This document shows, one piece after another, positions 42,871 through 50,976 of a DNA stretch of 64,000 nucleotides. The translations under genes and the position numbers were made by a program. The stretch lies in NCBI RefSeq assembly GCF_026340975.1, contig NZ_JAPEOS010000001.1:496001-560000 (forward strand). Reading direction: 5' to 3'. How positions within the stretch are numbered: position 1 is the first letter of the stretch; each line of letters opens with the position of its first letter. The DNA is from Streptomyces sp. NBC_01214 (lineage in GTDB: Bacteria; Actinomycetota; Actinomycetes; Streptomycetales; Streptomycetaceae). The notes beneath the pieces are model-generated. The model searched no databases and was not told the origin of the DNA. It was given only the letters and a program-made list of their open reading frames with translations.

Positions 42871-43567
42871 GGTTCTGGCGAACCAGGACGGTAAGTCCAA
42901 GTCCGGGGTGCAGGTGTGTGTCACCCATGGCGTGCTCTGCGAGAAGTACCCCGACCATCCGCAGGTCCGAAAGCAGGCGGAGCGAGAGCGGGCCTCTGTT
43001 GGGGGTGTAGACCAAGAACTCATGGAGATGATCCGTGATGGTCGTCTCCTCCAGAAGATGGACGACCTTCGTGCGGCGGGTTACGAGCTGCCTGGGGAGT
43101 TCATTCCGAGAGTTCTGGAGTCGCCCCCTGGTGAGCGAGTGCGCCTCTTCTTCGAGACGTACGACCTATGCCGGCACTTCCCCGGCGAGCCAGTGAGAAA
43201 GCCCCAGCCCTGCAAGCCCCGCAGGCTTTCGCCCGAGGAGATCAACCATCGGTTCGAGTGGGCGCGGCAGGCGAAGGAGGCGGAATTCAAGCGGAGGAAT
43301 CCTCCTCCGCCGCCCGTTCCGTGGGAAGCCACTCGGGAAGCGGAGCTGTACGACCTCATCCGCCGTGAGGGCCCCGCCGCCAGGCAGCGACGTGCAGTCG
43401 AGAGAGCCGCCCACATCAAGGTCCTGGCCCAGGACGACGAGCTACGGCGCAAGCTCGCCGGAGCCCTTGAGACCTGGGTGAACTCACCGCGCCGGTTCCC
43501 GAAGCACACCCAAGACGTTCGCGAGGGCTACGGCGACGCCGTCCCCGAATTCGAGGAGATGGAATGA
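42860..43567 (+). CDS. Hypothetical phage-like protein
   Basis: 235 residues, charged, with no membrane segment. An early Cys/His region (VQVCVTHGVLCEKYPDHPQV) and a Pro-rich stretch (RRNPPPPPVPWE) are visible. It overlaps both neighbours (11 nt and 4 nt), so it belongs to the same operon. I do not recognise it. Confidence 0.65.
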   Translation: MPIKVLANQDGKSKSGVQVCVTHGVLCEKYPDHPQVRKQAERERASVGGVDQELMEMIRDGRLLQKMDDLRAAGYELPGEFIPRVLESPPGERVRLFFETYDLCRHFPGEPVRKPQPCKPRRLSPEEINHRFEWARQAKEAEFKRRNPPPPPVPWEATREAELYDLIRREGPAARQRRAVERAAHIKVLAQDDELRRKLAGALETWVNSPRRFPKHTQDVREGYGDAVPEFEEME

Positions 43568-43704
43568 CCACGGAAGAGCCTGCGACCGAGACCGAACCGT
43601 CGCCGCGCGAGTTTGCGCGCCGTCTGTACCTGGAGCACATGGCGCGCCACGCCCAGGGAGCCACCACCCGCCGCGTCGCCACCGAGCCCGAGGAAGAGGC
43701 ATAG
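43564..43704 (+). CDS. Small acidic protein (46 aa)
   Basis: ATG overlaps the upstream stop (ATGA). The protein has Glu/Thr/Pro at both ends and a short basic helix (FARRLYLEHMARHAQG). The next start is 2 nt after its stop. It is a typical small phage operon gene of unknown role. Confidence 0.6.
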   Translation: MTTEEPATETEPSPREFARRLYLEHMARHAQGATTRRVATEPEEEA

Positions 43705-43706
43705 AC

Positions 43707-44180
43707 ATGACCGACAGCACCACTCAGCGGCTCTGGGACCGTCTGATGGACGGCACCGCTCCGAGCCGGTTCGAGACCCCGAAGCCCAAGGGCGACCGCC
43801 GGTCCGCCGAGATTCTGGACAGGCTCCACGGCGACACCGATTACAGCCACGTCCACGAGAGCAACGCCAAGGGCCAGCGGGAGCACGAGGCCGCCCTCCG
43901 CCAGCGCACCGCGAAGCTCCAGGGCGAGGGCATGACGAGCCACTACGCCGAGGCCAAGGCCCGTCGCCAGCTCGCCGCCGAGCTGGACCACAAGCACTAC
44001 CAGGACAACCAGCGCCGAGCCTACGACCAGATGGTCGCCAGCAACCGGGCGGAGTCCGAAGCGAAGTCCACGAAGCGCCTGGGCGAAGAGGTCCGGCAGA
44101 CCGCCGCCCCGCGCCGGTCCGAAGAGGGCTTCCAGCGCCTCGTGGACGCCGTCCTGGCCGAGATCCGCACCAAGTCCTGA
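43707..44180 (+). CDS. Helical, charged hypothetical protein
   Basis: 157 residues, nearly all predicted helix (EHEAALRQRTAKLQGEGMTS, EAKARRQLAAELDHKHYQDN). It might be a scaffold-like or coiled-coil phage protein, but nothing specific supports this. It is followed by a GTTCCACACC decamer at 44186. Confidence 0.65.
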   Translation: MTDSTTQRLWDRLMDGTAPSRFETPKPKGDRRSAEILDRLHGDTDYSHVHESNAKGQREHEAALRQRTAKLQGEGMTSHYAEAKARRQLAAELDHKHYQDNQRRAYDQMVASNRAESEAKSTKRLGEEVRQTAAPRRSEEGFQRLVDAVLAEIRTKS

Positions 44181-44249
44181 CCCCTGTTCCACACCACCCA
44201 TCAAAGACCCGTACACGACGTGTGCGGGACTCACCGAAAGGGGCCGATC

Positions 44250-44471
44250 ATGGCCACCGCATCCATCGACACTGCCGAGCTTGAGACCGTCGTCGGCTGG
44301 CTCCTAGTGGGCCAGGCCCGCAAGTCCCGGGGCATCGACGTCTACAACGCCCTCCGGGTGAAGAACGGCAAGGCCGCGATCACGGACGTCTCGGAGGTCC
44401 TGGTCCGCGACCACAACACCGCCGCCGCGAAGGTGGCTGCCGTGATCGCCGACATCACCGCGGCTTCCTAG
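44250..44471 (+). CDS. Small protein (73 aa)
   Basis: ATG at 44250 after AAAGGGG. It is neutral, with helix-strand content (TVVGWLLVGQARKSRGIDV). No family is recognised. The palindromic decamer pair at 44490-44532 lies directly behind it. Confidence 0.6.
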   Translation: MATASIDTAELETVVGWLLVGQARKSRGIDVYNALRVKNGKAAITDVSEVLVRDHNTAAAKVAAVIADITAAS

Positions 44472-44489
44472 CCGGCACTCAAGGCTGGT

Positions 44490-44532
44490 GGGTGTGGGAC
44501 AGGGCTTCTCTCTATCTGGCTGTCCCACACCC
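44490..44532. promoter_or_regulatory. Inverted pair of the GGTGTGGGAC decamer
   Basis: GGGTGTGGGACAG (44490-44502) and CTGTCCCACACCC (44520-44532) form a 13-bp stem with a 17-nt loop. It can act as a terminator hairpin or as a double protein-binding site, located 16 bp before the next start. Confidence 0.6.
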
Positions 44533-44547
44533 GCCCGGGGAGGTGCG

Positions 44548-44694
44548 GTGACCAAGAAGAAGAACCGCACCTTCAAGCGGTTGCTGGCCCAGAAGAAGCC
44601 GACCGAGGACAAGGCCCTCCGCCGGGTGGCGATGTTCGAAGCCTTGTGGGATGCCGTGACGAGAGGAGCCGACCATGACGACCGTGATCACTGA
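44548..44694 (+). CDS. Small basic protein (48 aa)
   Basis: GTG at 44548 with GGGGAGG upstream. The N-terminus is Lys-rich (MTKKKNRTFKRLLAQKK). It overlaps the next gene by 20 nt. Role unknown. Confidence 0.55.
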   Translation: MTKKKNRTFKRLLAQKKPTEDKALRRVAMFEALWDAVTRGADHDDRDH

Positions 44695-45013
44695 CGACCT
44701 GATCGTCACCGGCGCCGTATCGGCCGGGAACATCCTCATGGGCTCCGTCGTGATGAGCCCCGAGACGAACACGCCGACCTCCGTGGACGTGCTGTTCAAC
44801 CACCCGAGGCCGTCCCTCATGGGCCAGGTCAACCCACTGCCCCAACCCCTACCGAACGTGATGCTCACAGCCATCTCGCAAGAGCCGTGGACCAGGATCC
44901 GTGAACTCGGTACCCGCTTCTCCTCCACCACGGGTGTGACCATCTACATCTACCGCACCAACGACGCGGACACCGTGGTGAACTGGCTGTCCTGGCAGGA
45001 GCCGAATCTATGA
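44675..45013 (+). CDS. Phage-like hypothetical protein (possible structural)
   Basis: 112 residues of mostly beta character (LIVTGAVSAGNILMGSVVMS, FSSTTGVTIYIYRTNDADTV), as in small tail or fibre accessory proteins. The stop overlaps the holin-like gene start by 4 nt. The structural role is inferred only from fold character and position. Confidence 0.55.
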   Translation: MTTVITDDLIVTGAVSAGNILMGSVVMSPETNTPTSVDVLFNHPRPSLMGQVNPLPQPLPNVMLTAISQEPWTRIRELGTRFSSTTGVTIYIYRTNDADTVVNWLSWQEPNL

Positions 45014-45222
45014 GCGAGATATCCCGCGAGCACCTGGAGCGGATGGCGCGGATCGAAGCCAAGGTGGACGCCCTGCTCGCCCAGGCAGCCGAGGACAAGA
45101 TCACCCAGGTGCCGGCCGAAACGGAGAAGCGGCTGAACCGCCTGGAGCACTGGCGCTACGGCGTGAGTGGTGCCGTCCTGATCTCCCTGGCCAGCCTCGC
45201 CGCCACCATCCCTCCAAGGTAG
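45010..45222 (+). CDS. XhlA/holin-like small membrane protein
   Basis: 70 residues. An N-terminal coiled coil (EHLERMARIEAKVDALLAQA ... EKRLNRLEHWRYG) leads to one C-terminal membrane helix (VSGAVLISLASLAATI). This is the layout of XhlA-type lysis proteins. No endolysin gene is found next to it. Confidence 0.6.
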   Translation: MSEISREHLERMARIEAKVDALLAQAAEDKITQVPAETEKRLNRLEHWRYGVSGAVLISLASLAATIPPR

Positions 45223-45227
45223 CGATC

Positions 45228-45602
45228 ATGCGTATGAGCCATGCTGACTGTCAGCATCCGAGAACTGCGGCGGGTCGAACCGCTTGCCGCTCTGGTGATG
45301 AGTCCAAGGCGCGGCTGACCCTCCACGGGCGCTTCATGGCAAAGATCAGCACCCCGCAGGGTCTTGCCGAGTGTTGGTGGTGGGGAGGTTCGATCACTGA
45401 GGGGCGGCCCGTCTTCAGGCTCACTGCCACCAAGACGGTCATGGCCACCCATTGGATATTCGAGTACGTCACGGGACTGGCTCTGAGGCGCTATCAGCCC
45501 GTGTACGCGACCTGCCGGAATCCTCTGTGCGTGAACCCCGAGCACCTGACCCTGGAGCGTCCGAGCCGAGCAGCCCGTGAGCCCGAGGCCATGCCTTCAT
45601 AA
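45228..45602 (+). CDS. HNH-like endonuclease
   Basis: 124 residues. TKTVMATHWIFEYVTGLALR and CRNPLCVNPEHLTL form the HNH core with a zinc-type CxxxxC and NPEHL, as in small phage HNH nucleases. In phages such genes sit near the terminase and assist packaging. ATG at 45228, 5 nt after the previous stop. Confidence 0.75.
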   Translation: MRMSHADCQHPRTAAGRTACRSGDESKARLTLHGRFMAKISTPQGLAECWWWGGSITEGRPVFRLTATKTVMATHWIFEYVTGLALRRYQPVYATCRNPLCVNPEHLTLERPSRAAREPEAMPS

Positions 45603-45699
45603 CGCTTTGCCACGGAGAGCCGCTGTACCCCTACGGACTGACCCGTGAACTCCGAGAGCGTCTGCCGTGTCAGCACGACAGCAACCCCAGGAGCCCACG

Positions 45700-46191
45700 A
45701 TGACGACCGCCCGCTTCTCACACGCTCAGTGCCCCCACCCGTCCACGAAGGCCGCTCGTGCGAAGTGCCGGGCAGCTCTGCGCGCCGCCGCTGCACCCGC
45801 CGACACCGCGTCGAAGGCGAAGGCCGACAAGCCCCGCGTAGCCGCCTCTCCGGCCGCTGAGACTGCCCCCGCCGCTCCCGTCGCCGTTGCCCGCGAAGAG
45901 GTCTGTGGGAAGTGCGGCAAGGCGTACGTGACGACGGCTCCCGAGAGCATCGACGTTGACCCGCTGTGCGACCCCTGCGTCGCCGCCCTGTCCGGTGCTG
46001 CCGTCGAGGTGACCCCCGACACCTGGCGCGACCACACGAACGAGCCCGCGAGCATCTTCGTGGTGGGTGTGGAAGAGCCCTTCGCCGCCCAGGCCATCAC
46101 CGGCTACTCCATCAAGTTCCTCCAGTTCGTTGACGTCGAGGGTGCCAAGCGCCGCATCCCCGCGACGACGGTTGAGCGCGTCACCGTCTGA
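45700..46191 (+). CDS. Hypothetical protein with CxxC zinc knuckle
   Basis: 163 residues. An Ala/Lys-rich N-terminus (AQCPHPSTKAARAKCRAALR) is followed by VCGKCGKAYVTTAP and PLCDPCVAAL, a zinc-ribbon-like pair, and a beta-rich tail. CCAGGAGC precedes the ATG at 45700. A GTCCCACACC site begins 1 nt after the stop codon. 46203-46489 has no gene; it ends in a CATAAT box 9 nt before the next ATG. Confidence 0.65.
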   Translation: MTTARFSHAQCPHPSTKAARAKCRAALRAAAAPADTASKAKADKPRVAASPAAETAPAAPVAVAREEVCGKCGKAYVTTAPESIDVDPLCDPCVAALSGAAVEVTPDTWRDHTNEPASIFVVGVEEPFAAQAITGYSIKFLQFVDVEGAKRRIPATTVERVTV

Positions 46192-46489
46192 CGTCCCACA
46201 CCAGCCTGCTCCTGCGAGCGGCTGCCAGCAGAGACGCCCTCGGCTCACTGAGTCGGGGGCTTCTCGGTGGTCGCGCCGGCATGCGCTGACCTGCCGAAAC
46301 GCTGTGCGCGCGTCTGGAGAGATCGGTGAGCGCAGACGAACAGAGAGACGCGCGAGCGCTCACAGCTCCCGAGCGGCGTCGTTCTGCGCTCCTAACCGGC
46401 ATGCACGAGCGAGAGCGTCAGCGCGCAGCGCGAGACGAGTGCTCGAACTACCTGCCGCATGTCTCTGGTCGTCGGCATAATCACGCTGC

Positions 46490-47143
46490 ATGGATCAAGG
46501 GGTAGCAGCCGTATGGGCGGCGGGTATCGGCGTCTTCGGCGTGGTGGCAACTGCTGGCGGGGCCCTGTGGGCGGCGCACAAGACGGCGGCCGCGCAGATT
46601 GCAGGGGCCAAGGAGACGGCGGCGGCTCAGATCGCAGGAGCCCGAGAGCAGGCAGCAGCGCAGGTTGATGCGGCCCTGGCTGGCGTGCGAGCGCAGCTAT
46701 CAGGCCAGCGTCAGGAGTCGCTCTGGCAGGTCCGGCGGGAGGCATACGCGACGTACCTGGGGCAGATACAGGCTGTGCATATGGGCATCTTGCATCTGAC
46801 TTCACTCTGCATGGTGGCCGTTGAACAGCTCGGCGGTAGCCCCGGCGAGACTCCGGATCTGATGGGGCCCAGGGATCAACTCATCGAACGCTTCACGGAC
46901 CTGTACTTCCGTGAGTCGGCTCTCCACCTGGCCGTCAATGAGGAAGAGGCCGAGCAGGCCGAAGCGCTTCGGCGTCTTGCCGGGCGGGCCATAGAGGACG
47001 TTCGTGATCTGATGGAAGCGATCTACACGGACCACAACGTCGGGCCGCCCCAGGACAGGGCCGAAGCCTCACGAGAGGCGTTGAAGACGGGGATTAGGGA
47101 GTGGGCCGCGAACGCCCGGCAGAAGTTGAACATGGCCGACTAG
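46490..47143 (+). CDS. Membrane-anchored helical protein
   Basis: 217 residues. One N-terminal membrane helix (AAVWAAGIGVFGVVATAGGA) is followed by Ala-rich heptad-like repeats (AAQIAGAKETAAAQIAGARE) and a helical domain. CATAAT at 46475-46480 places a -10 box so close to the ATG that a leaderless mRNA is possible. It is transcribed apart from the phage-like operon and may be a lysogeny-expressed cargo gene. Confidence 0.65.
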   Translation: MDQGVAAVWAAGIGVFGVVATAGGALWAAHKTAAAQIAGAKETAAAQIAGAREQAAAQVDAALAGVRAQLSGQRQESLWQVRREAYATYLGQIQAVHMGILHLTSLCMVAVEQLGGSPGETPDLMGPRDQLIERFTDLYFRESALHLAVNEEEAEQAEALRRLAGRAIEDVRDLMEAIYTDHNVGPPQDRAEASREALKTGIREWAANARQKLNMAD

Positions 47144-47276
47144 CAGGTACTTGGCTCGAAGTGAACTGCTGTGTGGCGTAGCGCTGTTGCGTCATCTGCT
47201 GCGCTCTTGACGATGTCTCGACGTGCGGGCGACGCTCGTGCAACCAGACGCAACTGACTAGTCAGGAGAGCGCATC

Positions 47277-47522
47277 ATGGCCCTAACCTTCTTCGGCAAG
47301 GACCCGAACAGCAACGGCGACAACTGCCCGAGCGTATGGGTGGACGACACGTCGGCCGATCTCGTCTTCCAGGGCGTGAAGGCCGACCAGGCCACGGAAG
47401 CGGAATGCCTCAAGGTGGGTGGCATCCCCGACTGTGAGGGCGTCGTCCGTGTCCCCGCGAGCATGGTGGCCCAGATCAGGAAGGCGTGTGATGAAGCCGA
47501 GCGTCGTGCCGCCGTTCAGTGA
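47277..47522 (+). CDS. Small protein preceding the DUF6879/XRE pair
   Basis: 81 residues (begins MALTFFGKDPNSNGDNCPSV). Two Cys (ECLKVGG, DCEGVV) are present. It overlaps the DUF6879 gene by 32 nt. Such small genes often accompany XRE/DUF397-type regulatory pairs in Streptomyces; the exact role is unknown. Confidence 0.7.
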   Translation: MALTFFGKDPNSNGDNCPSVWVDDTSADLVFQGVKADQATEAECLKVGGIPDCEGVVRVPASMVAQIRKACDEAERRAAVQ

Positions 47523-48015
47523 GCTGATCGCCGGGTGCCAGCGCTCCGCCGTGCACCTGGAGCTCCGCGACTGGTACGGCATCGCCGCAGAGGATGAGGA
47601 CTTCGCCGAGTGGCGGGAGCTGGGAGAGATCAGCCCCGCGTCCGCCGAGCGAAGCCGTGACTGGCTCGACCTGGTGCGCCAGGCCACCGCTCGCGGCGTC
47701 GTCATGCGCCGTGCCCGGATCGTCTCCGTGCCGATCAGCGAGTACATCCGCTACGAGCACGCCAGCACCTTCATGAACGTCGAGGCCGGTGAGCTGATCC
47801 GCTGGCTCCCCCGTCCCGAGGCCGCGACCCTGGCTCTGCCCGGTGCCGACTTCTGGCTGTTCGATGACCACCTGATCCGCTTCGGGCACTTCGCCGGGGA
47901 CGGGGCGTTCGTGAGCCACGAGCTGAACGACGACCCCCAGGTGATCAAGATGTGCGCCGACGCGTTCGAGTCAGTCTGGGACCGTTCCACACCCCACGAG
48001 GAGTTCACGGTCTGA
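47491..48015 (+). CDS. DUF6879-family protein
   Basis: 174 residues from the ATG at 47491. RSAVHLELRDWYGIAAEDED, RRARIVSVPISEYIRYEH and FWLFDDHLIRFGHFAGDG are family hallmarks. These proteins are encoded next to DUF5753 XRE regulators and probably act as their partner or antagonist. It contains the only coding-region copy of the decamer (47984). Confidence 0.8.
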   Translation: MKPSVVPPFSELIAGCQRSAVHLELRDWYGIAAEDEDFAEWRELGEISPASAERSRDWLDLVRQATARGVVMRRARIVSVPISEYIRYEHASTFMNVEAGELIRWLPRPEAATLALPGADFWLFDDHLIRFGHFAGDGAFVSHELNDDPQVIKMCADAFESVWDRSTPHEEFTV

Positions 48016-48036
48016 CGCCGTCAGCCCCGCCAGCCC

Positions 48037-48888
48037 ATGCCCAGCTACCAGTCGTCCAGCGTCGAGAACGCGCGTAAGGCCGTCGCGGCACGTCTGCGAG
48101 AGGTCCGTCTAGACGCTGGGCTGAAAGGGCATGAGCTGGCGGAGCGCTGTGGGTGGCACAAGTCCAAGGTGTCGCGGATCGAGAACGCGATCACGCCCCC
48201 GGCCGACGTGGATATCCGCGACTGGTGCGCTGGGTGTGGTGCTGACGACCAGGCCCCGGACATCATCGCCACGTCCCGCTCTGCTGACTCCATGTACCTG
48301 GAGTGGAAGCGGCTCCAGCGCACTGGGATGCGCCGTCTCCAGGAGTCCCGCGTCCCGCTGTACGAGAAGACCAAGCTCCACCGCGGCTACGCCTCGCACG
48401 TGATGCCCGGTCTGTTCCAGACGCCGGCATACGCAACCGCCCTGCTGGGCGTCGTCGGCCGGTTCCATCAGGCGATCAGGGACATCCCCGAAGCCGTCGC
48501 CGCTCGGACGGCACGGGCCCGGGTCCTGTACGAGGGAGACCACCGCTTCACGTTCCTGATTGAGGAGTCCGTCCTCCGGTACCAGATCGGCGACGCCGAG
48601 TGCATGGCCGGTCAGCTCGGGCACCTGCTGTCGGTCATGTCGCTGCCCGCCGTCTCGGTCGGCGTGATCCCCTTCGCGGCCCGAGAGCGCAGCATGTGGA
48701 CCCTGGAGACCTTTGACATCTTCGACGACGAGCGGGTCCATGTGGAACTTCTGACCGCTCAGGTGACCCTCACGGCGCCCGGCGAAGTGGGCATGTACGT
48801 ACGAGCCTTCGGGGATCTTCGAGACCTGGCCGTGTACGGCTCGGACGCTCGTGCGTGCGTGGCTGACGCCCTCGCGGCGCTGGGCTGA
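48037..48888 (+). CDS. XRE-family regulator with DUF5753 domain
   Basis: 283 residues. The HTH (AGLKGHELAERCGWHKSKVS) is followed by the DUF5753 ligand-like domain (YASHVMPGLFQTPAYATALL, LRYQIGDAECMAGQLGHLLS, VHVELLTAQVTLTAPGEVGM). In Streptomyces this class (Scr1/WhiJ type) works with a small partner protein. Here it is the best candidate for element-level repression, though host genes could also be targets. Confidence 0.85.
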   Translation: MPSYQSSSVENARKAVAARLREVRLDAGLKGHELAERCGWHKSKVSRIENAITPPADVDIRDWCAGCGADDQAPDIIATSRSADSMYLEWKRLQRTGMRRLQESRVPLYEKTKLHRGYASHVMPGLFQTPAYATALLGVVGRFHQAIRDIPEAVAARTARARVLYEGDHRFTFLIEESVLRYQIGDAECMAGQLGHLLSVMSLPAVSVGVIPFAARERSMWTLETFDIFDDERVHVELLTAQVTLTAPGEVGMYVRAFGDLRDLAVYGSDARACVADALAALG

Positions 48889-48978
48889 GAACTCGCGTGC
48901 AACTGCGTAGAACTGGGTTGGGCCCGGTCATGATCAATTCCTAGCGTTGTCGCCACGCAGACGACGCGAGGAGCTGGC

Positions 48979-49194
48979 ATGGCCGAGTCGAGCACCGAAC
49001 CCAGGACGTACCAAGCACTCACCGAGGAACTGCCGCTCCGCGCGTGGGGCAACTCCGACGACCCTGATCCCGTGGAGGACTGCGCGGGCTGCATGGAGCT
49101 GGCGGCCGTGCGAGACCGCGCGTACGCGGTGGGCGACATGACCACCGTGACCGACTGCAACATCTACATCCGCCGCCACCCGGTCGGGCACTGA
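48979..49194 (+). CDS. Small acidic Cys-containing protein
   Basis: 71 residues. VEDCAGCMELAAVRDRAYAV carries CxxC and VTDCNIYIRRHP a further Cys. ATG at 48979 after GAGGAGCTGGC. No family is recognised; similar short genes lie beside XRE regulators in Streptomyces. Confidence 0.6.
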   Translation: MAESSTEPRTYQALTEELPLRAWGNSDDPDPVEDCAGCMELAAVRDRAYAVGDMTTVTDCNIYIRRHPVGH

Positions 49195-49201
49195 CGGCGC
49201 C

Positions 49202-49423
49202 ATGAAGGCCAAGCGGCAGGTACGCCCGCTGGTGAAGCAGGCGAAGCCGGTGGTGGTCGTGCCCGTGGGTCAGCCCACGAGCTACTGCGGTTACTGCGCT
49301 GGATGGCGTGCCGTCTGGTGCCCAGACTGCGCGGGCTTCTTCGGCTGCGAGACCTGCCGCTACTCGTTCAAGGTCCCCTGCCCCGAGTGCGCGGGTGGCC
49401 ACCTAGTGAAGTGGATCCCATGA
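49202..49423 (+). CDS. Zinc-ribbon-like protein with four CxxC pairs
   Basis: 73 residues. CGYC, CPDC, CETC and CPEC are evenly spaced, like a DnaJ-type zinc domain without the J-domain. It may hold two zinc ions. The stop overlaps the next ATG. Confidence 0.65.
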   Translation: MKAKRQVRPLVKQAKPVVVVPVGQPTSYCGYCAGWRAVWCPDCAGFFGCETCRYSFKVPCPECAGGHLVKWIP

Positions 49424-49689
49424 CAGAACGTGCCGTGTCAGAGCCTCGATCGAGCTACCCGTGGAGCGAGTGGACCGACGGCAGGATGTGGCGGGTCGAG
49501 CAAGGCCGCGACTTCTCCGTCTCGCCCGAGGTCTTCGTCAAGGTGGTGCGGAGACAGGCCAGGGCGCAGGGCCTCAAGGCCACTGCGGTCTGCGGCGAGG
49601 GCACGGCCTGCTTCCAGTTCCACCAGGGCGACACGCCCGGTGAGCGAGACATCAGGCTCAAGGCCCTCCGCCAGTACCTCGGCCGATGA
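49420..49689 (+). CDS. Small YPW-type phage protein, copy 2
   Basis: 89 residues. SSYPWSEWTDGRMWRVEQGR, DFSVSPEVFV, RRQARAQGLKATAV and CFQFHQ align with the protein at 41413-41667 (YPWxEW, QGxDF, ARxxGLK). A strong hairpin containing two decamers follows. Confidence 0.65.
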   Translation: MTERAVSEPRSSYPWSEWTDGRMWRVEQGRDFSVSPEVFVKVVRRQARAQGLKATAVCGEGTACFQFHQGDTPGERDIRLKALRQYLGR

Positions 49690-49693
49690 CCCC

Positions 49694-49728
49694 GGTGGGT
49701 GTGGAACATGGACCGTTCCACACCCACC
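49694..49728. terminator. Hairpin built from two inverted decamers
   Basis: GGTGGGTGTGGAAC (49694-49707) pairs with GTTCCACACCCACC (49715-49728) around a 7-nt loop. It lies between the convergent rightward genes and the integrase gene and could terminate both, besides binding a regulator. Confidence 0.7.
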
Positions 49729-49790
49729 GTTCGTGTGCTCGCTCAGCCACGACCAGACGTCTGTACTAACGACCTCTGACGTGGCTTAGC

Positions 49791-50945
49791 TCAGTAGCGG
49801 TCGCCCAGGGCCTGGACGGCTGTCACCGCGCGCTGCGAGGCCATGTCTGCGCCGTACCGCCGGAGCATCGCGGGGGACTTCCAGCCGCGCACAGCCATGA
49901 TGTGCTCGCCGCTGACGCCCCGCGCTTTCAGGTCGTCGGCCCATGTGTGACAGAAGGAGTGGGGCGAGACGACCGAGGGGTCGAAGCCTGCTTCCTCGGC
50001 CCTCCTCTTCACCATCCGGTGCAGCCCGGCGTACAGCAGGCGCGAGCGGTTCCGTGTCCCGAGCCAGAGCCAGGCATCGGCCGCCCGCTTGTGCAGGGCT
50101 CGCGTCCGCAGGTACCGGGTCAGGGCGCGGACGGTCTTCGGCTGGAGCGGGATCACGCGGCCGTCCAGGCTGTTGCGGTCCATCTTGATCGGCAGGACCA
50201 CGAGGGTGCCGCTCCGTAGGTCGAGGTCCTGGAGCCGGAGGTTCAGCAGCTCGTCCGACCGAAGGCCCTCGGTCAGGCAGCGGAGGAGCGCGTGATCACG
50301 CACGCAGTGGAACTCCTTCCGTCGTGGCTCCGGGCCCCAGGCGGTGACGGCCAGGGTCTCGTTCACGAACTCCTCGGACAGGGTCTTGGGCTTGCCCATG
50401 GGCGGCGTCGCGTAACGCTGGAGCTTCGGGTCCGCGTACGGGTCGGGGTGCTCGTACTCCTCGGCGAGGTAGGCGAACATCGCCCGCAGGTTGCGCTGGG
50501 TCGTGTTCGTGCCGCCGGTGTACCCGCCCTTGCCGTCCTGGCTCTTGGGCACGTCGTGGGTCTCGTAGTACCAGCGGAAGTACCGGTTCAGCGTGGCGGT
50601 GTCCACGTCGGTGAAGCTGGTGACTCCCACACCCACCGCGTTGATCTGGGGTGAGTCGGTGAGCCAGTGGTGGAGCTGGGTTGCCGCGTACTTGTAGGCG
50701 TTGACCGTGCGGCGCTGGAAGGGGCGGCCCTTCTTGTTCGTCGTGGTGCTCAGGTGCAACTCAAGCTCTGCGATCAGCGCTGTGCGTACGTCCTCGGCGC
50801 TCCTGAGCGCGTGTACTGGCGCCGATGAGAGCGTGCGCGTGCTCTGTGTCGTCTGCGTGCTCACAGGCGCCGAGACGCGCTGCTGTGATCGCAGCGGGTT
50901 CCTGCTCGCGGCGAGTGCCGGCGCGCTCATCTTCTTCTGGGCCAC
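49791..50945 (-). CDS. int: Tyrosine integrase, catalytic Arg II replaced by Cys
   Basis: 384 residues. The N-terminal SAM-like core-binding domain (AYKYAATQLHHWLTDS) and catalytic domain are complete: Arg I in LTEGLRSDELL, Lys in LPIKMDRNSL, box II as PHSFCHTWA, GWKSPAMLRRY with the nucleophile Tyr. In this family box II is HxxR; here residue 332 is Cys (codon TGT at 49950-49952), one C-to-T change from CGT. It would act at the tRNA-Ser(GGA) site but is probably inactive or weak. The IS1380 copy begins 31 bp upstream of its start. Confidence 0.85.
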   Translation of the reverse strand: MAQKKMSAPALAASRNPLRSQQRVSAPVSTQTTQSTRTLSSAPVHALRSAEDVRTALIAELELHLSTTTNKKGRPFQRRTVNAYKYAATQLHHWLTDSPQINAVGVGVTSFTDVDTATLNRYFRWYYETHDVPKSQDGKGGYTGGTNTTQRNLRAMFAYLAEEYEHPDPYADPKLQRYATPPMGKPKTLSEEFVNETLAVTAWGPEPRRKEFHCVRDHALLRCLTEGLRSDELLNLRLQDLDLRSGTLVVLPIKMDRNSLDGRVIPLQPKTVRALTRYLRTRALHKRAADAWLWLGTRNRSRLLYAGLHRMVKRRAEEAGFDPSVVSPHSFCHTWADDLKARGVSGEHIMAVRGWKSPAMLRRYGADMASQRAVTAVQALGDRY

Positions 50946-50976
50946 GGGTCTGCTGACTCCCTTGGTCAGCCGCTAG

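Noticed and set aside
44675..45013. Definite tail-fibre annotation
   Set aside because: Only beta-rich character and position support it; no recognisable fibre repeat or trimerisation motif can be read.
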